Shown: positions 34,994 to 42,783, numbered from the stretch's first letter. The stretch is 64,000 nucleotides of DNA from JABDKJ01 sp964609215 (GCA_964609215.1 CAZSQZ010000017.1:1-64000), one strand, 5' to 3'. Program-made: numbers and translations. Notes: generated by a model from the sequence alone, not told the origin.

Positions 34994-35503
34994 ATGAATG
35001 AACAGGTGACAATTCCAGATGAGTTTGTGATGAGTAAGATTTTTATCATCGATCAGATTAAGGTTATGTTAGATAGTGATTTGTCGGAGCTTTATCAAGT
35101 AGAAACAAGAGTCTTAAATCAGCAAGTAAAAAGAAATTTAAATCGATTTCCGAAAGATTTCATGTTCCAACTGACAGAAGAACAATGGAAAAATTTGAAA
35201 TCGCAAAATGCGACCTCAAGCTGGGGAGGTCGAAGAACTTTACCATATGTTTTCACTGAACAAGGTGTTGCAATGTTATCTAGTGTTCTGAATAGCAATG
35301 TCGCAATACAAATGAACATTCAGATTATTCGTGTTTTCACTAAAATGCGTGAAATGCTCCTAACTCATAAAGACTTGCTTTTAGAAATGGAAGAAATTAA
35401 AAAGAAGGTCACGGGGCAAGATGAAAAAATAGAGTTGATTTTTAATTATCTCAAACAATTTATTCAACAAAAGGAACAACCACGAAAGAAGATCGGATAT
35501 TAA
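34994..35503 (+). CDS. ORF6N-domain protein (phage-type DNA-binding)
   Basis: 169 residues. The ORF6N domain (about 8-95) has IFIIDQIKVMLDSDLSELYQVETRVLNQ split over its helices, then NRFPKDFMFQLTEEQW, and TLPYVFTEQGVAMLSSVL. The C-terminal third is a coiled coil. ORF6N is a domain of phage and mobile-element proteins related to KilA-N/ANT regulators. Its position between hemB and hemL, with a 120-base gap before it and 15 bases after, marks it as an insertion into the haem cluster. Confidence 0.9.
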   Translation: MNEQVTIPDEFVMSKIFIIDQIKVMLDSDLSELYQVETRVLNQQVKRNLNRFPKDFMFQLTEEQWKNLKSQNATSSWGGRRTLPYVFTEQGVAMLSSVLNSNVAIQMNIQIIRVFTKMREMLLTHKDLLLEMEEIKKKVTGQDEKIELIFNYLKQFIQQKEQPRKKIGY

Positions 35504-35518
35504 ATATTTTTTAATTAG

Positions 35519-36835
35519 ATGAACTACAATCAATCCATAAAACTCTTCGAAAGAGCAAAGAACATTATACCCGGAGGAGTTAATTCTCCTGTAAGAGCTT
35601 TTAAATCTGTTGGAGGAACTCCACTTTTCATAAAGGAAGCGAAAGGTGCTTTCTTGATAGATGAAGATGGTAATCGCTACTATGATATGATCAATTCATG
35701 GGGTCCTATGATTATGGGACATGCCTATGAACCTGTTGTTGAAGCCATTAAAAAGCAAAGCGAAAAATCTACTTCGTATGGAACACCAACGGAACTGGAG
35801 GTGCGTATGGCTGATTTGATCACTTCTATGGTTCCCAATATTGACAAGCTTAGAATGGTAAATTCAGGCACAGAAGCATGTATGAGTGCTGTTCGATTGG
35901 CAAGGGGCTATACAGGGAAAAATAAGATCATCAAATTTGCAGGATGCTATCATGGTCATGCAGATTGCTTTTTAATTCAAGCTGGAAGTGGAGCCATTAC
36001 TTTCGGTAAGCCTAATAGCCCTGGAGTTACGCCTGGAGTTACGCCTGGTGTTGCTCAAGATACATTGATTGCCCAATACAATGATCTAGAAAATGTTCGC
36101 GAAATTATGGAAGCGAACCCGGGTGAAATTGCCTGTTTAATTATCGAACCAGTTGCAGGAAATATGGGGTGCATTCCTCCAAGTGAAGGTTTTCTAAAAG
36201 GCCTGCGAGAATTGTGTAATCAGCACGAAATCATTTTGATTTTTGATGAGGTCATGACTGGATTTCGTTTGGCAAAGGGAGGAGCACAGGAATTGTATGG
36301 TGTTGAGGCAGATTTAGTTACTTATGGAAAGGTAATAGGTGCAGGAATGCCTGTAGGAGCTTTTGGAGGAAGAAATGAAATCATGTCTCATTTAGCACCA
36401 GAGGGACCCGTTTATCAGGCAGGAACACTTTCCGGTAATCCAGTTGCGATGGTTGCTGGCTATACTTTACTTAAGGAATTAAACGATAAACCAGGAATTT
36501 TCGATTCCCTAAAAAAGAAGACGGAATACCTAAAAGGTGGATTGAAAAAAGTGCTAAGCGAGTGCGGAATTGAAGCACAAATAAATCAACTAGGATCAAT
36601 GATATCTCTTCACTTTTGTTCGAACCAGGTAGTTGATTTTGAATCTGCGAAAAAGGGAGATAATGAGCGATTCAAATCTTTCTTTCACGCAATGTTGGGC
36701 AGTGGCGTTTATCTTCCTCCTTCAGCTTATGAAACATGGTTTATCTGCGATGCGCTTACCATGAGTGATCTAGATGAAATAATAGCGAAGACTGCAGAAA
36801 GTTTAATGATGATTGAGTTGGCAAAATCACTTTGA
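35519..36835 (+). CDS. hemL: Glutamate-1-semialdehyde 2,1-aminomutase
   Basis: 438 residues. This PLP enzyme turns glutamate-1-semialdehyde into ALA. NIIPGGVNSPVRAFK at the start, GTEACMSAVRLARG, the PLP pocket FDEVMTGFR and the Schiff-base Lys in TYGKVIGAGMPVGAF are all present. A threefold 12-base repeat at 36020-36055 makes SPGV-TPGV-TPGV in the gating loop, four residues longer than in E. coli or Synechococcus. It would be cotranscribed with hemACDEFB unless the ORF6N insertion breaks the transcript. Confidence 0.97.
   Translation: MNYNQSIKLFERAKNIIPGGVNSPVRAFKSVGGTPLFIKEAKGAFLIDEDGNRYYDMINSWGPMIMGHAYEPVVEAIKKQSEKSTSYGTPTELEVRMADLITSMVPNIDKLRMVNSGTEACMSAVRLARGYTGKNKIIKFAGCYHGHADCFLIQAGSGAITFGKPNSPGVTPGVTPGVAQDTLIAQYNDLENVREIMEANPGEIACLIIEPVAGNMGCIPPSEGFLKGLRELCNQHEIILIFDEVMTGFRLAKGGAQELYGVEADLVTYGKVIGAGMPVGAFGGRNEIMSHLAPEGPVYQAGTLSGNPVAMVAGYTLLKELNDKPGIFDSLKKKTEYLKGGLKKVLSECGIEAQINQLGSMISLHFCSNQVVDFESAKKGDNERFKSFFHAMLGSGVYLPPSAYETWFICDALTMSDLDEIIAKTAESLMMIELAKSL
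36020..36055 (+). repeat. 12-base in-frame tandem repeat in hemL
   Basis: CCTGGAGTTACG occurs twice, followed by the diverged CCTGGTGTTGCT. Each unit encodes four residues (PGVT, PGVT, PGVA). Confidence 0.9.
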
Positions 36836-36851
36836 TATTCTTTTGGCTTAA

Positions 36852-37136
36852 GGTCACTTCGAGAGCCTCAGTGACCTAACGGAATTGCACCCTGAGGCCC
36901 TCGAAGGGTGCATTAGTAAAGATTCAGAATATTATATATTGTTTAAGGAGATTAAGCAATCGGTCACTTCGAGAGCCTCAGTGACCTAACGGAATTGTAC
37001 CCTGAGGTTCTCGAAGAGTGCATTAGTAAAGATTCAGAATATTATATATTGTCTAAGGAGATTAAGCAATCGATCACTTCGAGAGCCTCAGTGACCTAGC
37101 GGAATTGTACCCTGAGGCTCTCGAAGGGGGCATTTA
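36852..37136. repeat. REP-like array, three units upstream of the GIY-YIG gene
   Basis: Units start at 36852, 36962 and 37072, 110 bases apart; the third ends at the gene border. Each unit has a hairpin GGTCACT/AGTGACC and a second GCACCCT/AGGGTGC, each with an 11-nt loop. The two loops (TCGAGAGCCTC and GAGGCTCTCGA) are each other's reverse complement, exactly so in the third unit. With the flanking AG/CT they also form a 13-bp inverted repeat (37079-37091 with 37112-37124). The array fills the whole gap after hemL. Confidence 0.9.
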
Positions 37137-37142
37137 AGTCAT

Positions 37143-37436
37143 TCACTCTTTATCACGATAAGCTATAGACAATAGGGGGAGTTCATGAGTTCTATTTTCG
37201 ATCAACGCCTCTTTCTTTTTTCGACTCCATTTCTGTATTTGCTTTTCTCGGTAAAAAGCACCTGCAATATTTCCAAATTCCTCGTAATACAAGATTTTGA
37301 CGGGAGGATATTTTCTTGTGAAATTTGCTCCTTTTCCATTTAAATGTTCAAGCCAACGCCTTTCTAAATCTTTTGTGCTTCCTGTATAATAAGCATCATT
37401 AGAACAAAGAAGAATATACATATAGCCCTTAGCCAT
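37143..37436 (-). CDS. Single-domain GIY-YIG nuclease
   Basis: 97 residues. The GIY-YIG core is visible: YMYILLCSN with the YYTGS half, the catalytic Arg in LERRWLEH (26-27), and the metal-binding Glu64 in FYREKQIQKW. It belongs to the small UPF0213-like group with no added DNA-binding domain. REP-like units lie on both sides (36852-37136 and 37497-37672), within a few bases of its 3' end. This resembles the way RAYT transposases sit among their REPs, so the gene may be linked to the repeats. It is an accessory gene between hemL and an FMN reductase. Confidence 0.88.
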   Translation of the reverse strand: MAKGYMYILLCSNDAYYTGSTKDLERRWLEHLNGKGANFTRKYPPVKILYYEEFGNIAGAFYREKQIQKWSRKKKEALIENRTHELPLLSIAYRDKE

Positions 37437-37496
37437 GGTTCAGTCTTTAGGGTTGAAACTATACAATTTTAAATAAATTATTATATCAAGCTATTT

Positions 37497-37672
37497 GGTC
37501 ACTTCTAGAGCCTCAGTGACCTAGCGGAATTGCACCCTAAGGCCCTCGAAGGGTGCATTAGTATAGATTAAGAAGCCTTATAATTTGTGTTGATAAGCAA
37601 TAATCGGTCACTTCGAGAGCCTCAGTGACCTAGCGGAACTGTACCCTGAGGCTCTCGAAGCCGTACATTAAC
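37497..37672. repeat. REP-like array, two units on the other side of the GIY-YIG gene
   Basis: Units start at 37497 and 37606, 109 bases apart, and carry the same paired hairpins as the upstream array with substitutions. The first has GGTCACT/AGTGACC and GCACCCT/AGGGTGC stems. The second keeps the exactly complementary loops, but its second stem is TGTAC/GTACA instead. They are oriented the same way as the upstream units. Confidence 0.88.
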
Positions 37673-37690
37673 AGTCAAGTAAAATGAACC

Positions 37691-38215
37691 TTAAACCTCT
37701 CTTCCAAAGGTATCCAGTGCATCTTTGAATTTCTTCAAAAGCGTTTCATCGCTTATACCATTTTCAAAGTTAGAACCGAAAGAAGGCAATGAAAAGGTTG
37801 CAATAACCTGGCCTCCCATATGAGGAAAACGTGCTGCAGCTGCATCTAGAACTGAAATTCCACCTCGTCCGCCTGGAGAAGTAGCCATTAAAAAAAGTGG
37901 TTTTTCTTGCCAGGTTTTTGAGTTAATCACAGAAGCCCAGTCATAAATGTTTTTAAACGCGGCAGTATAAGAACCGTTATGCTCTGCAAAGGATATGATG
38001 ACTCCATCACATCCACCAATATGATCATAAAATGTCTGAGCCTTTTCTGGAATACCTTCCTTATGTCTGTCTGGATGGTAAATAGGTAATTCATAATCAT
38101 TGAGATCGAGAATATTCAATTCTACATCTTCCATTTGGTTTCCTGCCCAAACAGCTAATTGTTTATTAATTGATGTTGGGCTATTACTTGCCCCAATGAC
38201 TAAAATCTTTTTCAT
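37691..38215 (-). CDS. NADPH-dependent FMN reductase family protein
   Basis: 174 residues with a flavodoxin-like fold. The phosphate loop GASNSPTSINKQLA (8-21) binds FMN, and FAEHNGSYTAAFKNIYDW is the second FMN-contact segment of the family. LFLMATSPGGRGG is also typical. It likely reduces flavin or quinones with NAD(P)H. It overlaps the SDR gene by four bases in a three-gene string with the EF-hand protein. Confidence 0.88.
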   Translation of the reverse strand: MKKILVIGASNSPTSINKQLAVWAGNQMEDVELNILDLNDYELPIYHPDRHKEGIPEKAQTFYDHIGGCDGVIISFAEHNGSYTAAFKNIYDWASVINSKTWQEKPLFLMATSPGGRGGISVLDAAAARFPHMGGQVIATFSLPSFGSNFENGISDETLLKKFKDALDTFGREV

Positions 38216-38991
38216 AAGCTCTTTGTTCTTCCTCCGTCAATAGGTAGGTTAATTCCTGAAATATAAGATGCAGATGGACTAGCTAGAAAAGCAACTCCTG
38301 CGGCAATTTCCCAAGGTTCACCAACGCGTTTCATGGGAGTTGCATCGGCAAAGGCTTGAAATTCATCTTCCTTAGATTTTCCACTCCCACTTGCTCTGTT
38401 TGCTGCAATTTCATTCAATCTTCCAGTATTTGTAGCTCCAGGCAAAACATTGTTTACAGTAATTCCAAACGAAGCTAATTCCGTAGCAAGGGTCTTGGAC
38501 CAATTTGCAACTGCACCTCTTATGGTATTGGAAACACCTAAACCTGCAATAGGTTGTTTTACGGAAGTGGAAATGATATTGATAATACGACCATACTTTT
38601 CTGCTTTCATACCGGGGATTAACGCAGTTGCTAAAGTGTGATTGCATATTAGATGCATGTTAAATGCGTTTAAAAATTCTTCTGGTTTTGCCTCAGTAGC
38701 AGGACCACCCGGAGGACCGCCTGTATTGTTTATTAATATGTGATAGCTATTGCCAGAAGCTATATGTGCATCAATTGTTTCCTTCAGTGCATTCGGATTA
38801 CTAAAATCAGCAATCAAATAAGAGTGTCCAGTCCCTTCTAATTTTTCTAAGGCATGTTTTAGTTTTCCTTCATTTCTTGCCACCAAAGTAACCTGACAAT
38901 TCAGTTTTGTCAAGGCTTCTGCCACTGCAAATCCTATGCCTGCAGTAGAACCGCAAACCAAAGCTCTTCTATTACTTAAATCGATATTCAT
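38212..38991 (-). CDS. Short-chain dehydrogenase/reductase
   Basis: 259 residues. The cofactor motif is CGSTAGIGFAVAEAL (13-27) and NNTGG follows near residue 90. A YxxxK catalytic pair is not obvious: the expected position reads as SNTIRGAVANWSK, with Asn where Tyr is usual. Similar SDRs of the 3-oxoacyl-ACP reductase-like group have been annotated. The closing PIDGG matches the family. The missing Tyr makes its activity uncertain. Confidence 0.85.
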   Translation of the reverse strand: MNIDLSNRRALVCGSTAGIGFAVAEALTKLNCQVTLVARNEGKLKHALEKLEGTGHSYLIADFSNPNALKETIDAHIASGNSYHILINNTGGPPGGPATEAKPEEFLNAFNMHLICNHTLATALIPGMKAEKYGRIINIISTSVKQPIAGLGVSNTIRGAVANWSKTLATELASFGITVNNVLPGATNTGRLNEIAANRASGSGKSKEDEFQAFADATPMKRVGEPWEIAAGVAFLASPSASYISGINLPIDGGRTKSL

Positions 38992-39359
38992 TTTAATTCT
39001 TTGAGTGAAATGAATCCATCTTTATCATCATCTAAGCTTTTTAAATGATTTTGAGCATTGCTCTTTTCATCAATACTTAACGTGCCATCTTTATTTATAT
39101 CAATAACCCTAAAAAGATCACGATGTTTACTGTCAATATCATTGATAGCAACATCATCTCCTGAATTTACTGTTTCCAATAACTCAAATATTTTATTCGC
39201 TTCTGAGCTATCCAGTTGATTGTCATTATTTAAATCCAACACCGACATTGCTTTTTTATGATCATATCTTCCTGTAACATCCGTAGGAGAAAAATAGAGC
39301 ACCAAAAGCACGATAATAATTGCGGTTCCTATAGGGTATATTTTTTCGAAAAAATTCAT
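38988..39359 (-). CDS. Membrane-anchored EF-hand protein
   Basis: 123 residues. One N-terminal hydrophobic segment (about 9-25) anchors it. Three EF-hand loops follow: DLNNDNQLDSSE, DINKDGTLSIDE and DDDKDGFISLKE, each with acidic residues at the calcium-binding positions. It probably binds Ca2+ outside the cytoplasm. Its stop overlaps the SDR start by four bases. Confidence 0.85.
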   Translation of the reverse strand: MNFFEKIYPIGTAIIIVLLVLYFSPTDVTGRYDHKKAMSVLDLNNDNQLDSSEANKIFELLETVNSGDDVAINDIDSKHRDLFRVIDINKDGTLSIDEKSNAQNHLKSLDDDKDGFISLKELK

Positions 39360-39429
39360 AATAATCTGATTGCGAATTTAAGTTTTTATCTGTGTATTGA
39401 AATTAAGAAATGAGATATTTGCACAAACC

Positions 39430-40254
39430 ATGAAACTCGGACTCTTAGGTAAGAATATAGGGCACTCTCTTTCTCCAAAATTGCATCGCATTTTTGGAGA
39501 ATTGTGCGGCATTGATATTCAATATGATCTTATTGATGTGGCTAGGTTACATCTAAAAACGGGCAAGGAAATAGTTAAGCATTGCGTTGAGCAAGGCTAT
39601 TCAGGTATTAATGTGACCATTCCCTTGAAAATAGAGATGTTGGATCATTTGGATATCAAATCAAATGAAGTAGAAAATATTCAGGCCGTTAATACAATTG
39701 CTTTTACAAAAGATGGTCTTAAAGGATACAATAGCGATTATCTGGCTCTTAGCTTTTTAATCGAGAGAAAGCTTAAAGGATTTGAAACCGGAGGAACCTT
39801 TTTGATAAAAGGTGCGGGTGGATTTGCGAGAGCAGCAGCCCATGCTTTGGCATCGAACAATAATGTGGAACTCTTTATTGTCAATAGAAATTTTGATAGG
39901 GCATTTAGGCTAGAACATGAACTCAAGGATTTTGGAATACGTGCGTTTGCTTTAGATCAGCGTGAAATATATAGAGATAACTTAAATTTCAATGGTTTGA
40001 TGAATGCAACACCCATTGGAATGGGAGAAAGTCTGGAATTACCTTTTGATCTTAACTTGATCAAAAGAGCTGATTGGATCATTGAATCCATTTATTCGCC
40101 CAGTAAAACCATGTTTTTAAATATCGCTGAGAGTCAAGGTGATAGTATAATAAGTGGCTTGGAAATTTTATTTTATCAAGGCCTAAGTTCTTTCGAGATA
40201 TGGACAGGTAAGAAAATAGATGCTCAAAAAGCTTGGGATTTGTTTTTGAAATAG
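39430..40254 (+). CDS. aroE: Shikimate dehydrogenase
   Basis: 274 residues from the ATG at 39430. A TTG at 39397 in frame is rejected because a -7-like GATATTTG lies at 39414-39421, between the two. The substrate loop GKNIGHSLSPKLH and the catalytic Lys in GINVTIPLKIEM are present, and NTIAFTKDGLKGYNSDY follows. The NADP motif is KGAGGFARAAAHAL, and the family's NATPIGM is kept. It reduces 3-dehydroshikimate in aromatic amino-acid synthesis. Confidence 0.95.
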   Translation: MKLGLLGKNIGHSLSPKLHRIFGELCGIDIQYDLIDVARLHLKTGKEIVKHCVEQGYSGINVTIPLKIEMLDHLDIKSNEVENIQAVNTIAFTKDGLKGYNSDYLALSFLIERKLKGFETGGTFLIKGAGGFARAAAHALASNNNVELFIVNRNFDRAFRLEHELKDFGIRAFALDQREIYRDNLNFNGLMNATPIGMGESLELPFDLNLIKRADWIIESIYSPSKTMFLNIAESQGDSIISGLEILFYQGLSSFEIWTGKKIDAQKAWDLFLK

Positions 40255-40255
40255 G

Positions 40256-40714
40256 CTAAGGAATAATAGCCATAAACTGTCCGTTAATTACATTCGCTTC
40301 AGCTGATCCAAAAAACTCGATTCCGTGAAATTGAAAAGTGCCTTCTAATTCACCACTTACTTCATCATATCTGGTGATATTTAGTGAACCATCATCAGAA
40401 ATATATTGAATACCATTTATGTTGTCTTCATAAACTGCTTGGCTTATAGTCGTTCCATCTAAGGGAACCACCAATCCTTCGTTTAAAGGCATTTCTAATT
40501 GAAGAGATAGAACATCTTGGTTAACAGTTGCCATTATTTGAACTGCATTTTGTCCGATAAAAACTTCGATTAGGTTTGAATTAAAATCAATGGAGTTGAT
40601 AATGCAGGTTAAACTAGGATTAAACTCGGTATCTTCACTTGGCTCATCTTTTTTGCACTGAACAATACAAATAGCAAAGGCTAAAAGAAGAAAAAATGTT
40701 TTATGAAACTTCAT
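40256..40714 (-). CDS. Hypothetical lipoprotein
   Basis: 152 residues starting at the ATG at 40714. The frame continues upstream to 40810, but that part lies inside the neighbouring gene, and the shorter start gives a clean lipoprotein signal ending in VQC (Cys near residue 20). The mature part is beta-rich. No family is recognised. It is convergent with aroE, one base apart. Confidence 0.7.
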   Translation of the reverse strand: MKFHKTFFLLLAFAICIVQCKKDEPSEDTEFNPSLTCIINSIDFNSNLIEVFIGQNAVQIMATVNQDVLSLQLEMPLNEGLVVPLDGTTISQAVYEDNINGIQYISDDGSLNITRYDEVSGELEGTFQFHGIEFFGSAEANVINGQFMAIIP

Positions 40715-40737
40715 TTCCGTTATTTTTTCAAAGTTAC

Positions 40738-41154
40738 TTATGAGCTGTAACGAGAAATAACCTGCATAAGTTCTTTTTGAGGAACAGGTTGAGGATAACT
40801 CTCTATCCACATTTCTATAAGAATATTGACCATTTCCTCTCTTAAACCTAATTTAAAACCCAGTTCTCTACAGAAATTTTCTTCTTCTGTTTCAAAACCT
40901 CTGTCAATAACCATTAGCATTACGCACTGCATAAATATAGGGATGCGTTCCCATTCAGCCTTTGGCGGGTCAAATGCGACTTCAAGCTCTTTGTTTCGAA
41001 TTCTCTGCGTATCCATAATACTCACCATGAACGATTCAGCAACACGCTCAATAAATTCATCTTCATTTTGAGTTACGTTCAAATCTGCTTGAGCTAAATC
41101 AAAAAGAACAGCAATAACTCCCAATTTTTGTTCATATGACATTTCTGTGCGCAT
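40738..41154 (-). CDS. Hypothetical helical protein, TerB-like
   Basis: 138 residues from the ATG at 41154; the upstream frame to 41232 is rich in AT and less convincing. MSYEQKLGVIAVLFDLAQADLNV and the later Glu-rich helices resemble the all-helical TerB/tellurite-resistance fold, where DxxxD-like acid pairs bind metal. This is a weak resemblance. It is followed after 23 bases by the lipoprotein gene on the same strand. Confidence 0.65.
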   Translation of the reverse strand: MRTEMSYEQKLGVIAVLFDLAQADLNVTQNEDEFIERVAESFMVSIMDTQRIRNKELEVAFDPPKAEWERIPIFMQCVMLMVIDRGFETEEENFCRELGFKLGLREEMVNILIEMWIESYPQPVPQKELMQVISRYSS

Positions 41155-41285
41155 AGCAATAAGGTTTAATACTAGTATAACGTGTTCAAATAAATTATGT
41201 TTTAAGTTGTTGATTTTTAATTGATTAAACATTTGCAGATTCTTTTACTCCAAATCAATTAAAAACTTAATTTCGAGGCTTTAAA

Positions 41286-41744
41286 ATGACCCTTCAGGAA
41301 CGTATAAAAGCCTTCATCATTCCAAAGATTAAGTTCGCAGGTACTTCTGGTATTGCGACTCTTATTGATTACGGGATTACCTTTTTGTTATTGAATGTGT
41401 TTAACATTCAAACAAGTATAAAATGGTCTGGAATAAACTTTAAATTGGCTAATACTATTGGTGTTGCTGTGGGAATGCTTAGCAATTTTATACTTCAAAA
41501 GAAGTTTGTTTTTAGCACCAATCGTAATGTCTTCATCGTTTTTGCTATGACTATTGGCTTTTCTCTATTGAGCTTTTTGTTAAACCAATGGCTATTTTCA
41601 TTTTTGAGAGAAACTGTAGAATACCTGTCCAAGCATACTTTTATCACCAAAGCAATTGTTACGGGAACCATGTTTTTATTTAACTTCTATACCAAGCGTT
41701 TTTCATTTGAGAAAAGTCTTCCTGGAGCATCACAAAAAAAATAA
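41286..41744 (+). CDS. GtrA-family membrane protein
   Basis: 152 residues with four hydrophobic segments. KFAGTSGIATLIDYGITF at 16-33 and NFILQKKFVF near 70 are the family's landmarks. GtrA proteins are thought to flip or carry lipid-linked sugars for surface-polysaccharide modification. No glycosyltransferase is next to it. Its stop overlaps the palindrome that controls the next gene. Confidence 0.9.
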   Translation: MTLQERIKAFIIPKIKFAGTSGIATLIDYGITFLLLNVFNIQTSIKWSGINFKLANTIGVAVGMLSNFILQKKFVFSTNRNVFIVFAMTIGFSLLSFLLNQWLFSFLRETVEYLSKHTFITKAIVTGTMFLFNFYTKRFSFEKSLPGASQKK

Positions 41745-41762
41745 TGCAACAGTGTTGCATTA
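41742..41762. promoter_or_regulatory. Perfect 21-bp palindrome, candidate Fur/Zur-family operator
   Basis: TAATGCAACA-G-TGTTGCATTA is perfect over 10+1+10 bases. It begins at the gtrA stop and covers a -33 TTG (41755-41757) of the promoter in front of the MerC-type gene. Size and symmetry suit a Fur-family (for example Zur) or other dimeric repressor. The regulator itself is not in the window. Confidence 0.7.
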
Positions 41763-41769
41763 ATAAAAA

Positions 41770-42153
41770 ATGCATTACTTTTGTGTCGTGTTGAAGAATT
41801 TTAAATTAGACGCCTTAGGAATGGGTACAAGTATCATTTGTGCGATACATTGTGTTACTGTTCCCTTTATTTTAAGTTTTGCTGCTTCTGCCGGTCTTAA
41901 TTTTTTGCATAGTAATTGGTTTGAGTTCGGAATTCTATTTCTAGCAGTGTTATTTGTTTTTGCGTCTTTGGTTCCCTCTTACAAGAAACATAAGAATATT
42001 TTCCCTCTCATTGCCGCTATTATTGGATTGGCGTTGGTTTTTATCAACCACTGGGTATGGGGGCATGATTTTTATGTGCTCTCTTTTATTGGAGCATTAG
42101 TTATTACTACAGCGCATTATAGAAATTATAGGCTGTTAAAAGTTGCTCCTTAA
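41770..42153 (+). CDS. MerC-domain membrane protein
   Basis: 127 residues from the ATG at 41770, given as the longest frame. The promoter -7 box overlaps this start, so initiation at GTG 41788 or TTG 41791 is more likely; the protein would then begin at (V)LKNFKLDALGMG, and its mRNA would have almost no leader. Four hydrophobic segments follow. The metal-binding pair of MerC is visible as SIICAIHC, and the family takes up mercury or other soft metals in known cases. Control by a metal-responsive repressor is inferred from the palindrome. Confidence 0.85.
   Translation: MHYFCVVLKNFKLDALGMGTSIICAIHCVTVPFILSFAASAGLNFLHSNWFEFGILFLAVLFVFASLVPSYKKHKNIFPLIAAIIGLALVFINHWVWGHDFYVLSFIGALVITTAHYRNYRLLKVAP
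41776..41783 (+). promoter_or_regulatory. Predicted -7 box of the MerC-type gene
   Basis: TACTTTTG fits TAnnTTTG exactly, 18 bases after the -33 TTG in the palindrome. It lies inside the beginning of the longest MerC frame, so the real start should be downstream. Confidence 0.55.
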
Positions 42154-42162
42154 AGCTTTATC

Positions 42163-42783
42163 TTATTCTTCTTTAATAAAAAGATATCCTCCAGCAGTAG
42201 CTCCCCAAACTTGGGAATCTAAATCATCGAAACCTTGATCCCAAGACTTTATTTTTCCATCCATCACCGTAACTTCAGAAGTAGCATAATTTGCTCCCCT
42301 CAGCTTACTTGGACATAATTTTCCTTCCGTTTTTCCAGAAAAAGAGGCAAAACCATCATATTCCAGATACACCGTGCAACCTTCTTTTTCGGTTAAATCA
42401 CCAGGTTTAATATCTGCTAAAGGCTCTTGTAATTTATAAGCGCCTATATACTTTTCCTCATTTGGAATAAGATAAACAACAGATGCATAAATATCTACAT
42501 CAACTTCGTGAATGTAGTAGACTCTTTGTCTATAAGGTTCTTTGGGTGTTTCTGCAGCTGCTTGCTCTACATACAAATAGACTCCCTCATCATCTACGCC
42601 TTCCCAAATTGGAGTCATGTGTAAATCAATATCGAAATAGTTTTCATCTTTAGCTGCCTGCTCTGCACTACTGAATGATCCCGTCATCCATTCGATCAGC
42701 TCATTTAAGTCATCGTTATCCGTTTGTGAAAATCCAGTTTGTAAAGTCAAAAGGGCCAAAACCCAAAGCGTCAATTTTTTCAT
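42163..42783 (-). CDS. CpcT/CpeT-like protein
   Basis: 206 residues with an N-terminal secretion signal ending near FSQ (residue 20). The body matches the CpcT/CpeT chromophore-lyase family: WMTGSFSSAEQA, then HMTPIW, LYVEQAA and QRVYYI. In cyanobacteria these attach bilins to phycobiliproteins. No phycobiliprotein is expected here, so this branch must do something else, probably binding a hydrophobic ligand outside the cytoplasm. Confidence 0.85.
   Translation of the reverse strand: MKKLTLWVLALLTLQTGFSQTDNDDLNELIEWMTGSFSSAEQAAKDENYFDIDLHMTPIWEGVDDEGVYLYVEQAAAETPKEPYRQRVYYIHEVDVDIYASVVYLIPNEEKYIGAYKLQEPLADIKPGDLTEKEGCTVYLEYDGFASFSGKTEGKLCPSKLRGANYATSEVTVMDGKIKSWDQGFDDLDSQVWGATAGGYLFIKEE

Noticed and set aside
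36852..37672. CRISPR array
   Set aside because: The units are 110 bases long with a composite hairpin structure and near-identical sequence throughout. There are no distinct spacers and no cas genes.
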